Below are positions 24,046-32,760 of a DNA stretch of 48,041 nt, piece by piece. A model generated the notes under the pieces. The model had not been told where the DNA came from, did not search any database, and worked only from the letters and a program-made list of their open reading frames with translations. Position 1 is the stretch's first letter; the number at the start of each line of letters is the position of its first letter. The DNA comes from Bacillota bacterium (lineage in GTDB: Bacteria; Bacillota; Clostridia; DSM-8532), in NCBI GenBank assembly GCA_023459915.1, contig JAEWSN010000046.1, forward strand, positions 1-48,041. Direction: 5' to 3'. The translations under genes were made by a program, and so were the position numbers.

Positions 24046-27000
24046 TCACCGCCAAATGGCGGCCACCTGCTTCTGCACGCCCAGCGGATCCTGCAGCGCA
24101 AACTGTGCCAGCACGGCCTGTCCGTCCGCACTTCGCAGGTACACCGCCTCCCCGCGGCTGACATGATGGTTCCAGTGGCGCTCATACACGGCTGCCCGCT
24201 CCTTGTTCAAGCCCAGTTCGTCCGGCACGGGATGGTACCCCGCCAGCACCGGCTGTCCGGGACGAAGCATGCGCAGCAGGGATGCCAGTCCTCCGCCCTC
24301 GGGCACAGGCGTTTCATACCGCGGCACCGCATACCGCTGATCCGCCAGGGGACTGAGCGCCTCATCCAGGCTTTTGGAAAACAGCGCGGACGCTTCGGGC
24401 GAGGCGTCCAGAAACACCCGAACCGCGCCGCCCTCGGTTTCAGAGAACACAAGCTGCCTGTCCCTGATGGCGGGATCGAGCAGATCACACTCGCGCAACG
24501 CGCCAAGCACCGTCATCGACACGCGTCGGGCAAAGCGCTCCGCGTCCAGGCTCGCCGACTCCGTTTTGCCGAAGTCCGCCGTCTTTCCGATGCCACGCGC
24601 CCCCGACAGGAGCAGCAGTGCGGACACCGCGCCGGCACCGAGCGTCACGGGCAGACTGATGCCGGAGGCGACAACGGCCGCCAGCGCGGCCAGCGCTCCA
24701 GCGCCTCCCCTGACCGCCAAACCGGTCGCCTTGGTGTGAAGCGCTGCATTTTGTTCGGAGGGCACACCAAGATCCCCTGCCACAGCCTGTTGCGACAACC
24801 GCAACTCCACGCTGGCCTGCTCCACGTTGTGGAAGGGCTCCCCAATGCGCCACAGATCGTACATGGGATCCCGCCGCGTGCTGCGCGCCAGCATTTCCCG
24901 GCTCATGGACTCCGCCTCCTCCGCGGCCATCCGTTCGGCCAGGGCCAGGCGCGGATCGAGGTGCGCGGTGCCCTTGCTGATGCTGCCGTCCGAGCAGATC
25001 CCATAGAACTGCGCATGCTTGCGCGCGAGCCGGAGCGCGTCGTTGACGCCCTTTTCCAGCTCCGGCGCGTAGCAGACCACATCCCAGTTGTTGGCCAGCT
25101 TTCTGGGCACGTTCTCGTCCTTGCGGATGGAGCGGCCCCGCAGCTGGTTCACCGAGGCGTAGGTTGTCGCGACGGACAAATCGATGAGGGTGTTGAGCGA
25201 CACGCTGTCCCACCCCTCGCCCAGCAGGCCGCGCGTGCCGATGAGGCAGCGGGTGAAGCCCTCCTCGAGCATCGCGGTGGTGAACAGGATGGCCGAACGG
25301 GTGTTCCAGTCGCGGCCGCCGCCCTCGATGGACGCAAAGGTGCCGTCCGGCGAGGGGACAACCGTCAACTGCAGGACAAGCGAATGCGCCTGCGCCCAGG
25401 CCAGGAAACGCTCCCGATAGGCATCGGCGATGTCATCATTGCACAACAGGCTTTTGCCGGTGACCATCACCGGATTGAGCCGCTCAAGCTCGGGATCGGC
25501 CGCCATCATCCGCATGACGCTGACCGCGCCGCCGCATTCGGCATCGAGCACCTTGTCGAGCTGCTTGAGCGAGAGGGCGTTGGAAAACTCAAAGTCGGTC
25601 ACCACCGCCGCCCGCAGCGAATCCCCCATGGCCCGCATTTCCGAAAGCAGGATTTCCCGGACCGCGTCAAGCTTGCTCCGGCTGTAGGCAAGCACCCGGT
25701 CGAGCGGGGAAATGTAGCTGCGCACGCCTTTTTCGGTCAGAATGAAGCCGAGGGCGTACAGCGCATCGCGTATCTCCTCGTACAGCGCCAAATCCGCCGC
25801 GGCGCCGGTCAACTTCAGGTGGTTGAGCGCATAGTCCTCCACCAGCCGCGTCCATTCCTCCAGCGAGGGATGTCCCGTCATGGCCGGCGTCATGCCGATG
25901 TCCGGCGGAATTTTGATGCCCGCGGCATGCAGGTACTTGATGCCCGCCGTCGCAAAGTCCTTGCGGGCGGTGTAGAACTTCTTCCAGTCCCGCCGCTCGC
26001 CATTCGCCAGCCTGCGTTCGAGCATCCGCGCCTGCATGAACCGGCAGAAATCGCTTTGCGGATCGGCAAACCGCACCAGCAGTGCCCGGAATTTCTCATG
26101 GCAATGCTGCAGATAGGTCCACTCCGCCTCCAGCGGCCGGCACATCAGCAACAAATCCTGATACGGAGCCAGCATGCCGTCCTTCACGACAGCCGGGGTT
26201 GGAATTTCAAAATCGATGGGGCCCAGCAGGCCGATGTAGTTCTCGAGCACGGCCGCGTTCTCGTCGAGCGGCGGCGTGGCGGTCAGGCCAATCACGTGTT
26301 TCACGCCCATCCAGTGCAGCAGGTGCTTCATGACCGTGGCCCACCACGTCTGCAGATGATGGCACTCGTCAAAAATCACCGTGCGGATGCCGGCAGCCTT
26401 CAGGCCATGGAGCAGCACGCGCGTGTTCGGGTGCAGAATGCCAAGAAACCGCGCGTCCGGATCCGCCCCGGGCGCACCCCCTCCGAATGCATCTCCTCCG
26501 GATGCATCCCCTCCGGAGGCATCCCCCCCGAGCAGCTCCTCGAGCTTGCCGTCGCGCACCTTCTTGGTGTAGCGCGCCATCTCCTTGCGGTAGGCGGCGG
26601 CGTTGGCCTGCTTCATCCTGGCAATGCGCGCGCGGGCCTCGGTCTCCTCCATGCCGCCCTCGACCAGGGTCTCCGCCCAGATCCCTTCGGCGATCTCGAT
26701 CATGCCGTCTCCGGCGTTTTCCGGAATGCTGAGGATCTGATAGGTCAAGGCGGTCATCCACTTCGGGTTGGCCGCGTCCGTGGTGGCCAGACGGGCAGCC
26801 GTCTCCACGTCGCCGCCGGGGACAAACATCTCCAGTTTCTTGGCCCACTGCCCCTGAATGGCCGTGTTTGGACAAACCACCATGCAGGGTTCCCCAAGCC
26901 GGATGGCCAATTCAATGCCGACGATGGTCTTGCCGGCACCGGGTGGCGCAACCACATGGTACCGCAGCGGCTCTCCGGCCGGCGTGTTCCGCCGCTCCTC

Positions 27001-27108
27001 CTCGAACCGGTTCAGAATGAGATCCTGATGGGACCGGAACGGGTACTTGAACCGGAGTGACCCTGTATGGGGTCTGACCCCGGGGCCTGACCCCGCCAAC
27101 TCTGTCAT
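24046..27108 (-). CDS. SF2 DEAD/DEAH-type helicase with internal hydrophobic segment
   Basis: A 1020-residue superfamily 2 ATPase. Seen: Walker A GAGKT (57-61), DECHH (247-251), LTATPP (275-280) and motif VI QLRGRSIR (655-662), preceded by TRGLLGEGWDS. Between motif Ia and II is a Gly/Asp-rich insert (about 194-216, repeats of GGDAS). After the helicase core come two hydrophobic stretches (about 802-836) like a membrane hairpin, then a 180-residue C-terminal domain I do not recognise. The first 20 residues hold a REP-like palindrome read in frame. GGGAGG precedes the ATG; the CE7 esterase ends 24 nt upstream. No nuclease or methylase partner is adjacent. Role unknown; repair or defence are possibilities. 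Confidence 0.8.
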   Translation of the reverse strand: MTELAGSGPGVRPHTGSLRFKYPFRSHQDLILNRFEEERRNTPAGEPLRYHVVAPPGAGKTIVGIELAIRLGEPCMVVCPNTAIQGQWAKKLEMFVPGGDVETAARLATTDAANPKWMTALTYQILSIPENAGDGMIEIAEGIWAETLVEGGMEETEARARIARMKQANAAAYRKEMARYTKKVRDGKLEELLGGDASGGDASGGDAFGGGAPGADPDARFLGILHPNTRVLLHGLKAAGIRTVIFDECHHLQTWWATVMKHLLHWMGVKHVIGLTATPPLDENAAVLENYIGLLGPIDFEIPTPAVVKDGMLAPYQDLLLMCRPLEAEWTYLQHCHEKFRALLVRFADPQSDFCRFMQARMLERRLANGERRDWKKFYTARKDFATAGIKYLHAAGIKIPPDIGMTPAMTGHPSLEEWTRLVEDYALNHLKLTGAAADLALYEEIRDALYALGFILTEKGVRSYISPLDRVLAYSRSKLDAVREILLSEMRAMGDSLRAAVVTDFEFSNALSLKQLDKVLDAECGGAVSVMRMMAADPELERLNPVMVTGKSLLCNDDIADAYRERFLAWAQAHSLVLQLTVVPSPDGTFASIEGGGRDWNTRSAILFTTAMLEEGFTRCLIGTRGLLGEGWDSVSLNTLIDLSVATTYASVNQLRGRSIRKDENVPRKLANNWDVVCYAPELEKGVNDALRLARKHAQFYGICSDGSISKGTAHLDPRLALAERMAAEEAESMSREMLARSTRRDPMYDLWRIGEPFHNVEQASVELRLSQQAVAGDLGVPSEQNAALHTKATGLAVRGGAGALAALAAVVASGISLPVTLGAGAVSALLLLSGARGIGKTADFGKTESASLDAERFARRVSMTVLGALRECDLLDPAIRDRQLVFSETEGGAVRVFLDASPEASALFSKSLDEALSPLADQRYAVPRYETPVPEGGGLASLLRMLRPGQPVLAGYHPVPDELGLNKERAAVYERHWNHHVSRGEAVYLRSADGQAVLAQFALQDPLGVQKQVAAIWR
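27069..27094. repeat. Two GGGGTCTGACCCC-type palindromes inside the helicase start
   Basis: GGGGTCTGACCCC (27069-27081) is directly followed by GGGGCCTGACCCC (27082-27094). Read in frame they give the helicase residues around SGPGVRPH. The same core occurs three times in mutS2. Confidence 0.85.
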
Positions 27109-27132
27109 CTGTGCCTCCCGGCGCGGACGCCC

Positions 27133-28092
27133 TCACATCTTCTGCAGGAACCCGAAGGTGATGTCATCGAATCCCGGCAGTCCCTCGTGGCCGAAATCCG
27201 GATAAATCACCACATCCTTTTTCGACTGGATGCGGTTGTACATGGCAAACTGGCTGGACGGCGGGCAAATGGTGTCCATCAGCCCGGTGGCCATGAGCAC
27301 CTCTCCCCGGATGCGCTTGGACAGGTGCTGCAAATCGATGTAGCCGAGCTGTTCGAACACGGCCTGTTCCCGCTCGTGACGCGGGTCGAAATGACGGAAC
27401 CACGTCCGGAGCTCCTGGTAGGCGTCCTTGGCCAAATCCATCTCCCACACCCTGCGGTAGTCGCACAGGAAGGGGAACACCGGGGCCAGCCTGTTGATGC
27501 GCGGTTCGAGCGAGGCACAGGCCACCGTCAACGCGCCTCCCTGTGATCCGCCCATCGCGGCCACCCGGGTTTCATCGACCTCCGACATGGCCATCACCAG
27601 CCCAGCCAGCTGCGCGGTGTCCAGGAAAATATGCCGCATCAGCATGTTGCGGGGTTCATCGCTCAAGCCGCGGATGATGTGTCCATGATGGGTGTTGCCC
27701 TTCACGCCGCCGACGTCCTCGGACAGACCGCCCTGACCGCGGCAATCGAGTGCGGCAACCACAAAACCGGCCGCCACATACCCCAACTTTTCCGACCAGT
27801 TGCCACAATTGCCGGTATATCCGTGGAACTGCAGCACGGCAGGGCTTTTCTCCTGCGCCTTTTTGGGCCGCAGCAGCTTGGCGTGGATGCGGGCGCCCCG
27901 AACGCCGGTGAACCACATGTCAAAACAGTCAGCAAAGCTGGTGGTGAAATCTGCCGGAACCAGCTCCACCTGCGGTTCCACCGCGCGCATTTCCTCGAGG
28001 GCCTCTTCCCAGAACGCGTCCATGTCGGGCGGACAAGGGTTGAGTCCCTGGTACTGTCGCAAAGCTTCGAGCGGCATGTCAATCAATGGCAT
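27133..28092 (-). CDS. Acetylxylan esterase / cephalosporin-C deacetylase (CE7)
   Basis: An alpha/beta-hydrolase that removes acetyl groups from xylo-oligosaccharides. The 319-residue product has the CE7 hallmarks: RGQGG, the nucleophile GGSQGG, the late Asp in GLMDTICPPSSQF and His in FGHEG. CE7 enzymes are cytosolic hexamers and no signal peptide is present. AGGAGG lies 7 nt before the ATG; an upstream open extension is just the 35-bp tandem repeat. Together with the GH113-like gene and the two sugar ABC permeases it suggests use of hemicellulose fragments. Confidence 0.92.
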   Translation of the reverse strand: MPLIDMPLEALRQYQGLNPCPPDMDAFWEEALEEMRAVEPQVELVPADFTTSFADCFDMWFTGVRGARIHAKLLRPKKAQEKSPAVLQFHGYTGNCGNWSEKLGYVAAGFVVAALDCRGQGGLSEDVGGVKGNTHHGHIIRGLSDEPRNMLMRHIFLDTAQLAGLVMAMSEVDETRVAAMGGSQGGALTVACASLEPRINRLAPVFPFLCDYRRVWEMDLAKDAYQELRTWFRHFDPRHEREQAVFEQLGYIDLQHLSKRIRGEVLMATGLMDTICPPSSQFAMYNRIQSKKDVVIYPDFGHEGLPGFDDITFGFLQKM

Positions 28093-28120
28093 AACGAATC
28101 CTCCTGTATGCTTTTGTTTG

Positions 28121-28225
28121 TTGCTTCCATCTGTCTTCCCGGATGCGTCCGGTTGCTGCTTCCATCCGTCATCCCGCATGCGTCCGGTTGCTGCTTCCAT
28201 CCGTCATCCCGCATGCGAATGCCGT
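28121..28225. repeat. 35-bp tandem repeat upstream of the CE7 esterase
   Basis: Three units start at 28121, 28156 and 28191, sharing TGCTTCCATCCGTCATCCC and GCATGCGTCCGG; the first is the most diverged. It lies between the DUF2207 fusion gene and the esterase. I see no promoter or RNA motif in it. Confidence 0.85.
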
Positions 28226-28295
28226 CCACCGGGATTTCCGCCTGTCTCAGCGATCTGCACGGCTTCTGTTGTGACATCTGAGATCATACATCTTT

Positions 28296-30821
28296 TCACC
28301 GGTTCGAGGCAACGGAAGAAACCGGCGCGGTTGCGGCATGCCACATCAGCAGCAAACCGGGCAGCGGCAGCAGCCAGGCCTGCCAGACCGCCGAAAAAAC
28401 ACCCAGCAGAACGCCGCCACCGAACAGCAACACGCCCGCGCGCCGGCCGTCATCCTGCGCCAGCCACCCCAACCAGACCGACATGCTCTTGGGCGGTACG
28501 CCCGATGCCCGTGACGATTCCCCAACAACCTGCCGCCGCAACATGCGCCCCCGCCATTTCAGCCACAGGAACAGGCCCACACCCAGCGCGCCCAGCATAC
28601 AGGAAAGCCAGGCAATGCCCTCCTGCAGAATCTGATGGACCCTCCGGGCCACCGCTTGTCGGGTTGCGCTTCGCTGCGCCGCCTCCCGGACCTGCGCAAG
28701 CAGTTCCTGCTCCTGTGCCGCTTGCATCTTGTGCGCGTGCAGCAGCTGTTCACGGGTCTGCGCGGACGCGGCCGCCGGAACGGCGTTGAACTGGGAAAGT
28801 GGCATCAGAAGTTGAATTTGGGGATACTCACCCGCCACGGTGTCCGGTATGTCCACCTGGACAGTCCGGCTGTCGGGATGGGAGATGTCCCCTGTGCGCA
28901 CGCCGCGCAACAGCACATCCAGCTGCTCGGGGCGAACCGCCGAAGGCAGGGAGATCCGCACGCGAATCGGACCGGAACCGGACGCGCCTTCTCCGCCGCC
29001 CGGGAACAGGTTCAGGCCAACCACATCCTGATGGCGCACAGCGGCACCCACAAGCGCATATCGCAGGCGAAACAGGCTCCGGAACGTGCCGTAGGGATAG
29101 TATGCCTTCACATGAACCGCCCGGGGCGCCTCGATGACACTGTAGGTACCGGCGAACACGTTGGCATCCCAACTGCCCGCCACCAGCGGTTTGTATGCCA
29201 CCTCACCCCAGTACCCCGGCGCGCTCACCGCTTCGAGATCAACGTGCCCCGCCTCCGGCCTGGCAATGGGGATCACCAGATTGTTGACCTTGTCATGGAG
29301 GGTGAACACCACCTGCTCCGCCACCTCGACGACACCGTCCGGCCGCACCACCATCTCCCATGTTTTTTCGGCAACCTCGGCCACAGGGGGCGCGGCCGGC
29401 GTGGACAACGGCCACAAAATCAACAGGAAAATCAGAATAACCAAAACAGACAAACCAGGCAGAACAGGCAGAGCAGGCATCGGCCGCCGGCGACGCACCG
29501 TTCGCCCCGTCGGACGCTTCCCGAACGCCGCAAAACCATTCCCGCCACGCAATGCCGGCAACACCGCAGCAGAATCCGCATTCGGCCGCACTGCCGCAAC
29601 AGGGTTCATGAGCAGCCGCGACATCGCCGCAAAATCCGCAAACAGCATCACCGGCGCCAGAATCAGCGCGCGATACCGGTAATAGGTGTCACTGATGCTT
29701 TCAGCAAGCAGTATGTTGATGGCCGAATAGATCAGCACGAACACCACCAGACCGGCCAGTGGCGCATTTTTCCGACGCACGGCGGTCATCATTCCAAATA
29801 CGGCGGGGATCATGACCAGAACCCACAGCACTTGCTCCACAAACACCGCGGCCACGGCTGCCGGCTGTCCCCGCAAATCGCTGATTTCATGGATTTCCCA
29901 GAGATGTGGCGCGGTAAGAAACCCGTTGACGGCACGGGCCAAATCCTTTTCCATGAACAGGCGGAACAGACTGCCGTACTTGTGGGACAATCCCCCGCCG
30001 CTTTGCACAACCGGTTCGAGCCCCATCGCATGGTTGCCCGCCACCTGCTGCAGCAGCGTGGTGCCGCCAAAGACCAGGCCGGTGAGGATCACCAGCAAAA
30101 GGAACAACAAGAACACCCGCCGACGGGTTTGCGCCCAGCGGATGAAAAGCGTCACGAGCATCCCCCCGCCCAGCGCAAACAGCATGTGCACCCGCACCAG
30201 GGCACCAAGCCACAAGGCCGCGCAGCTGCCGGCCATCAGCAGGACCATGCGGCCCCGCGACGGACCGGGTTCCCGCAGGGCGCGGACAACCATCCACCAC
30301 AGCAGCATGGCCAGCAACAGGGACAGGGACTCCTTGCGCGTATCGGCCGTCCAGGCAATCAGGCCGGGAACAAACAGCCACCCGCCCGCGACAAGGGTTG
30401 CCCTTTTGCGTGATAAGCCCAGCTGCAGGCCGATGTCGCGCAGAAAATGCGCCGCCAGTACGGCAAGAAAACCGTTCACATGGCACCCGAGATATCGGTT
30501 CACGCCAAAGATCGCATACTGGACGCCCAGCGCCCGCGTGTACCAGGTGAACGCGTACGGCACTTGCCACAATGGCGTCCCGGATCGGAGCGCGGCCGCC
30601 ATGTCCACAGCCGTCCGATGATACACCAGCCCATCGGTCCCCACCTGATCCGCCAGGCTTCCCAGCATCCGCCAGGTCACCAAAAAACGGATCAACAAGC
30701 CGGACACGACCACCATGATCCAGACCCGCCGCGCAACACCCCCAGGCGTTGTCCGCCATGCCATCAGCACGGACAACCCCGTCAGCAACATCATGAAAAG
30801 CATGTCCGTCCACGTCATGCG
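28296..30821 (-). CDS. Membrane glycosyltransferase-like protein fused to a DUF2207 domain
   Basis: An 841-residue membrane protein in two parts. Residues 1 to about 450 have ten or more helices in the style of GT39/GT-C enzymes, with an acidic motif after helix 2 (GTDGLVYHRTAVDM) and TADTRKE in a loop. A basic linker and one helix lead to an extracytoplasmic domain (about 480-700) with AYYPYGTFRSLFRLRYAL and VVGLNLFPGG, matching DUF2207, then a coiled-coil-like stretch and C-terminal helices. The start 4 nt after the purH-domain stop has no clear ribosome binding site, so translational coupling is likely. Activity of either half is unproven. Confidence 0.6.
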   Translation of the reverse strand, partial: RMTWTDMLFMMLLTGLSVLMAWRTTPGGVARRVWIMVVVSGLLIRFLVTWRMLGSLADQVGTDGLVYHRTAVDMAAALRSGTPLWQVPYAFTWYTRALGVQYAIFGVNRYLGCHVNGFLAVLAAHFLRDIGLQLGLSRKRATLVAGGWLFVPGLIAWTADTRKESLSLLLAMLLWWMVVRALREPGPSRGRMVLLMAGSCAALWLGALVRVHMLFALGGGMLVTLFIRWAQTRRRVFLLFLLLVILTGLVFGGTTLLQQVAGNHAMGLEPVVQSGGGLSHKYGSLFRLFMEKDLARAVNGFLTAPHLWEIHEISDLRGQPAAVAAVFVEQVLWVLVMIPAVFGMMTAVRRKNAPLAGLVVFVLIYSAINILLAESISDTYYRYRALILAPVMLFADFAAMSRLLMNPVAAVRPNADSAAVLPALRGGNGFAAFGKRPTGRTVRRRRPMPALPVLPGLSVLVILIFLLILWPLSTPAAPPVAEVAEKTWEMVVRPDGVVEVAEQVVFTLHDKVNNLVIPIARPEAGHVDLEAVSAPGYWGEVAYKPLVAGSWDANVFAGTYSVIEAPRAVHVKAYYPYGTFRSLFRLRYALVGAAVRHQDVVGLNLFPGGGEGASGSGPIRVRISLPSAVRPEQLDVLLRGVRTGDISHPDSRTVQVDIPDTVAGEYPQIQLLMPLSQFNAVPAAASAQTREQLLHAHKMQAAQEQELLAQVREAAQRSATRQAVARRVHQILQEGIAWLSCMLGALGVGLFLWLKWRGRMLRRQVVGESSRASGVPPKSMSVWLGWLAQDDGRRAGVLLFGGGVLLGVFSAVWQAWLLPLPGLLLMWHAATAPVSSVASNR

Positions 30822-30825
30822 GACG

Positions 30826-31995
30826 TCAGTGGTGGAACAGACGCAGCCCGGTGAAGCACATGACCATGCCATACGCGTCCGCGGCCCCAATCACCTCGCC
30901 GTCACGCACCGAACCGCCCGCCTGGGCCACGTAGCGCGCCCCACTGGCCGCGGCGCGATCGATGTTGTCCCGGAACGGGATAAACGCATCGGATGAATAG
31001 ACGATGTTGCCGAACGCGCCGATGAACGCGGCCTTTTCCTGCGCGGTGAGTTTTTCGGGCACCTCGTCAAACAGGGTGCGCCATTCGGCGAGCTCCACCT
31101 CGGTCACATCGTCACGGAGATACTGATCCACGGCGTTGTCCCGGACGCTGTTGGGCAACCCTTCCTTGAACTTGAGGTCAAGGACCTTCGGGTGCTGCCG
31201 CAGCATCCAGATGTCCGCCTTGCCGGCCGCCAGCCGGGTGCAGTGGATGCGGGACTGCTGTCCGGCCCCCACGCCGATGACCTGTCCGTCCATCGCGAAA
31301 CAGATGGAGTTGGACTGGGTGAACTTGAGCGTGATGGTCGCAATCAGCAGATCCCGGAGGGCCTCCGCCGGCAGGTCTGCATTCCGGGTGACCCGGTTGG
31401 CGAACAGGGATTCTCCGATGCGCACATCATTGCGCTTCTGCTCCAGCGTGATGCCAAACACATCGCGCCGTTCCACATCCCCCGGCTCCCAGGCCGGATC
31501 CATCCGAAGAATCACATAGCTGCCCTTGCGCTTGGCCTTGAGCTTTTCAAGCGCGGCCGGCTCATATGCCGGGGCGACGATGCCGTCCGAAACTTCCTTG
31601 GCCAGCAGCTCGGCGAGCGACTCGTCCACGGTGTCGCTGATGGCGATGAAGTCGCCAAACGAGGACACGCGATCCGCGCCACGGGCCCGCGCATACGCCT
31701 GGGCCACCGGGGAGAGGGTTTTCCCCTCGACATGGCAGGCCCGCGCAAGCGCCTGTGGCAGCGGTACTGCCACCGCGGCACCGGCCGGACTGACATGCTT
31801 GAAGGAAGCCGCTGCCGGCAGACCGGTCGCCTCCCGCAGTTCCCGGACCAGCTGCCAGGCGTTCAGAGCGTCCAGAAAATTGATGTAACTCGGGGTCCCA
31901 TTGATGACCTCGAGCGGCATGCGGTCTCCGTCCACAAACAGGCGGGACGGCTTCTGGTGCGGGTTGCAGCCATACTTGATGTTCAGTTCACTCAT
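30826..31995 (-). CDS. purH: Stand-alone AICAR formyltransferase (PurH C-terminal domain)
   Basis: Formylates AICAR with 10-formyl-tetrahydrofolate, the penultimate step to IMP. The 389-residue product covers only the AICARFT half of classic PurH: KYGCNPHQKPSR at the start, the catalytic SFKHVSPAG, SFGDFIAISD, TQSNSICFA, NIVYSSDAFIPFRDNID and QAGGSVRDGEVI. No IMP cyclohydrolase (MGS-like) domain is present. The second of two close ATGs is used for its GGGGAG spacing. A separate PurO-like cyclohydrolase lies 39 nt upstream and supplies the missing step. Confidence 0.93.
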   Translation of the reverse strand: MSELNIKYGCNPHQKPSRLFVDGDRMPLEVINGTPSYINFLDALNAWQLVRELREATGLPAAASFKHVSPAGAAVAVPLPQALARACHVEGKTLSPVAQAYARARGADRVSSFGDFIAISDTVDESLAELLAKEVSDGIVAPAYEPAALEKLKAKRKGSYVILRMDPAWEPGDVERRDVFGITLEQKRNDVRIGESLFANRVTRNADLPAEALRDLLIATITLKFTQSNSICFAMDGQVIGVGAGQQSRIHCTRLAAGKADIWMLRQHPKVLDLKFKEGLPNSVRDNAVDQYLRDDVTEVELAEWRTLFDEVPEKLTAQEKAAFIGAFGNIVYSSDAFIPFRDNIDRAAASGARYVAQAGGSVRDGEVIGAADAYGMVMCFTGLRLFHH

Positions 31996-32034
31996 CCTCA
32001 TTCTCCCCTCAGATATAACTGCCTGTCTGCAGGC

Positions 32035-32760
32035 TCATGCATGTCGGTTGACGATCACGGTGTCCACCGCGCCGGTTTCCCTGTCGATGGTCCGCGCAAA
32101 CAGCGCCACCCGGTTCTCCACGTTGAGCAGGGGCCAGTAAAAATCCGCCGCTTCCCGGGCGGATGCCTGAACAGGCACCAGATGCGGATCCCCGACAAAA
32201 CTGGGAAGCGGATTGCCATCCCCCCCATAGGTATGGATGAGGTGCCCGAACCCCGGTGTCGCCGCGTCATACCGGTAGAAGCAACGCACACAGCGCGACG
32301 GATCCCCGTTCATGGCCTTGAGCACGGACAGGCGATACCCGCCTTTTTCGTCCGCCGCGTCACACATGCCGCTGATTCTGGGGGTGAAGTTGGGGGCGTC
32401 CGGCTCGAACTCCCTGGTCATGAGCGCGTCCTCAAAAGACGTTCCGGCGGCCATCAGGGTGTGCAGCGTATCGGTCTGATCCCCGTTGGTGACAAAAAAC
32501 AGCTGCCCCAGCCGGCGGGCCGGCCAGTAAATGATGAGGCTTGGATCCACAAGCTTGGCCGGATCGAAAGCCTGGGTGCGGATGCCCTCCGGTTCTTCCA
32601 CCAGCACGCGGTTCCTGCTGTTTTCGCTGCGTCCCATGAGCCAGTACACTTGGACCATGCGCCGTCCATCCGGACTCATCCCCGTCACGATGCCCCGTCC
32701 GGGATATGGATTTTGACGCAATTGCGCCACATTTGCCTGGGCCAGTCCGTTCATGCTCAC
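32035..32760 (-). CDS. PurO-like IMP cyclohydrolase
   Basis: Expected to close FAICAR to IMP, the last step of purine synthesis. The 241-residue product resembles the IMP_cyclohyd family (PF07826) with NPYPGRGIVTGMSPDGR, VQVYWLMGRSENSRNRV and TNGDQTDT. The GTG start is chosen over the ATG two codons later because AGGAGG is 7 nt away and the GTGA overlap with the pantothenate kinase stop implies coupling. With the adjacent AICAR transformylase it replaces bifunctional PurH. Confidence 0.9.
   Translation of the reverse strand: MSMNGLAQANVAQLRQNPYPGRGIVTGMSPDGRRMVQVYWLMGRSENSRNRVLVEEPEGIRTQAFDPAKLVDPSLIIYWPARRLGQLFFVTNGDQTDTLHTLMAAGTSFEDALMTREFEPDAPNFTPRISGMCDAADEKGGYRLSVLKAMNGDPSRCVRCFYRYDAATPGFGHLIHTYGGDGNPLPSFVGDPHLVPVQASAREAADFYWPLLNVENRVALFARTIDRETGAVDTVIVNRHA

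Noticed and set aside
23977..27060. A 1027-codon plus-strand open frame opposite the helicase
   Set aside because: It mirrors the helicase codons, has His/Arg/Gly-rich composition and no family motif; the minus-strand frame has full helicase motifs.
28635..30413. A 592-codon plus-strand open frame
   Set aside because: Gln/His/Arg-rich shadow of the DUF2207 fusion gene's helices.
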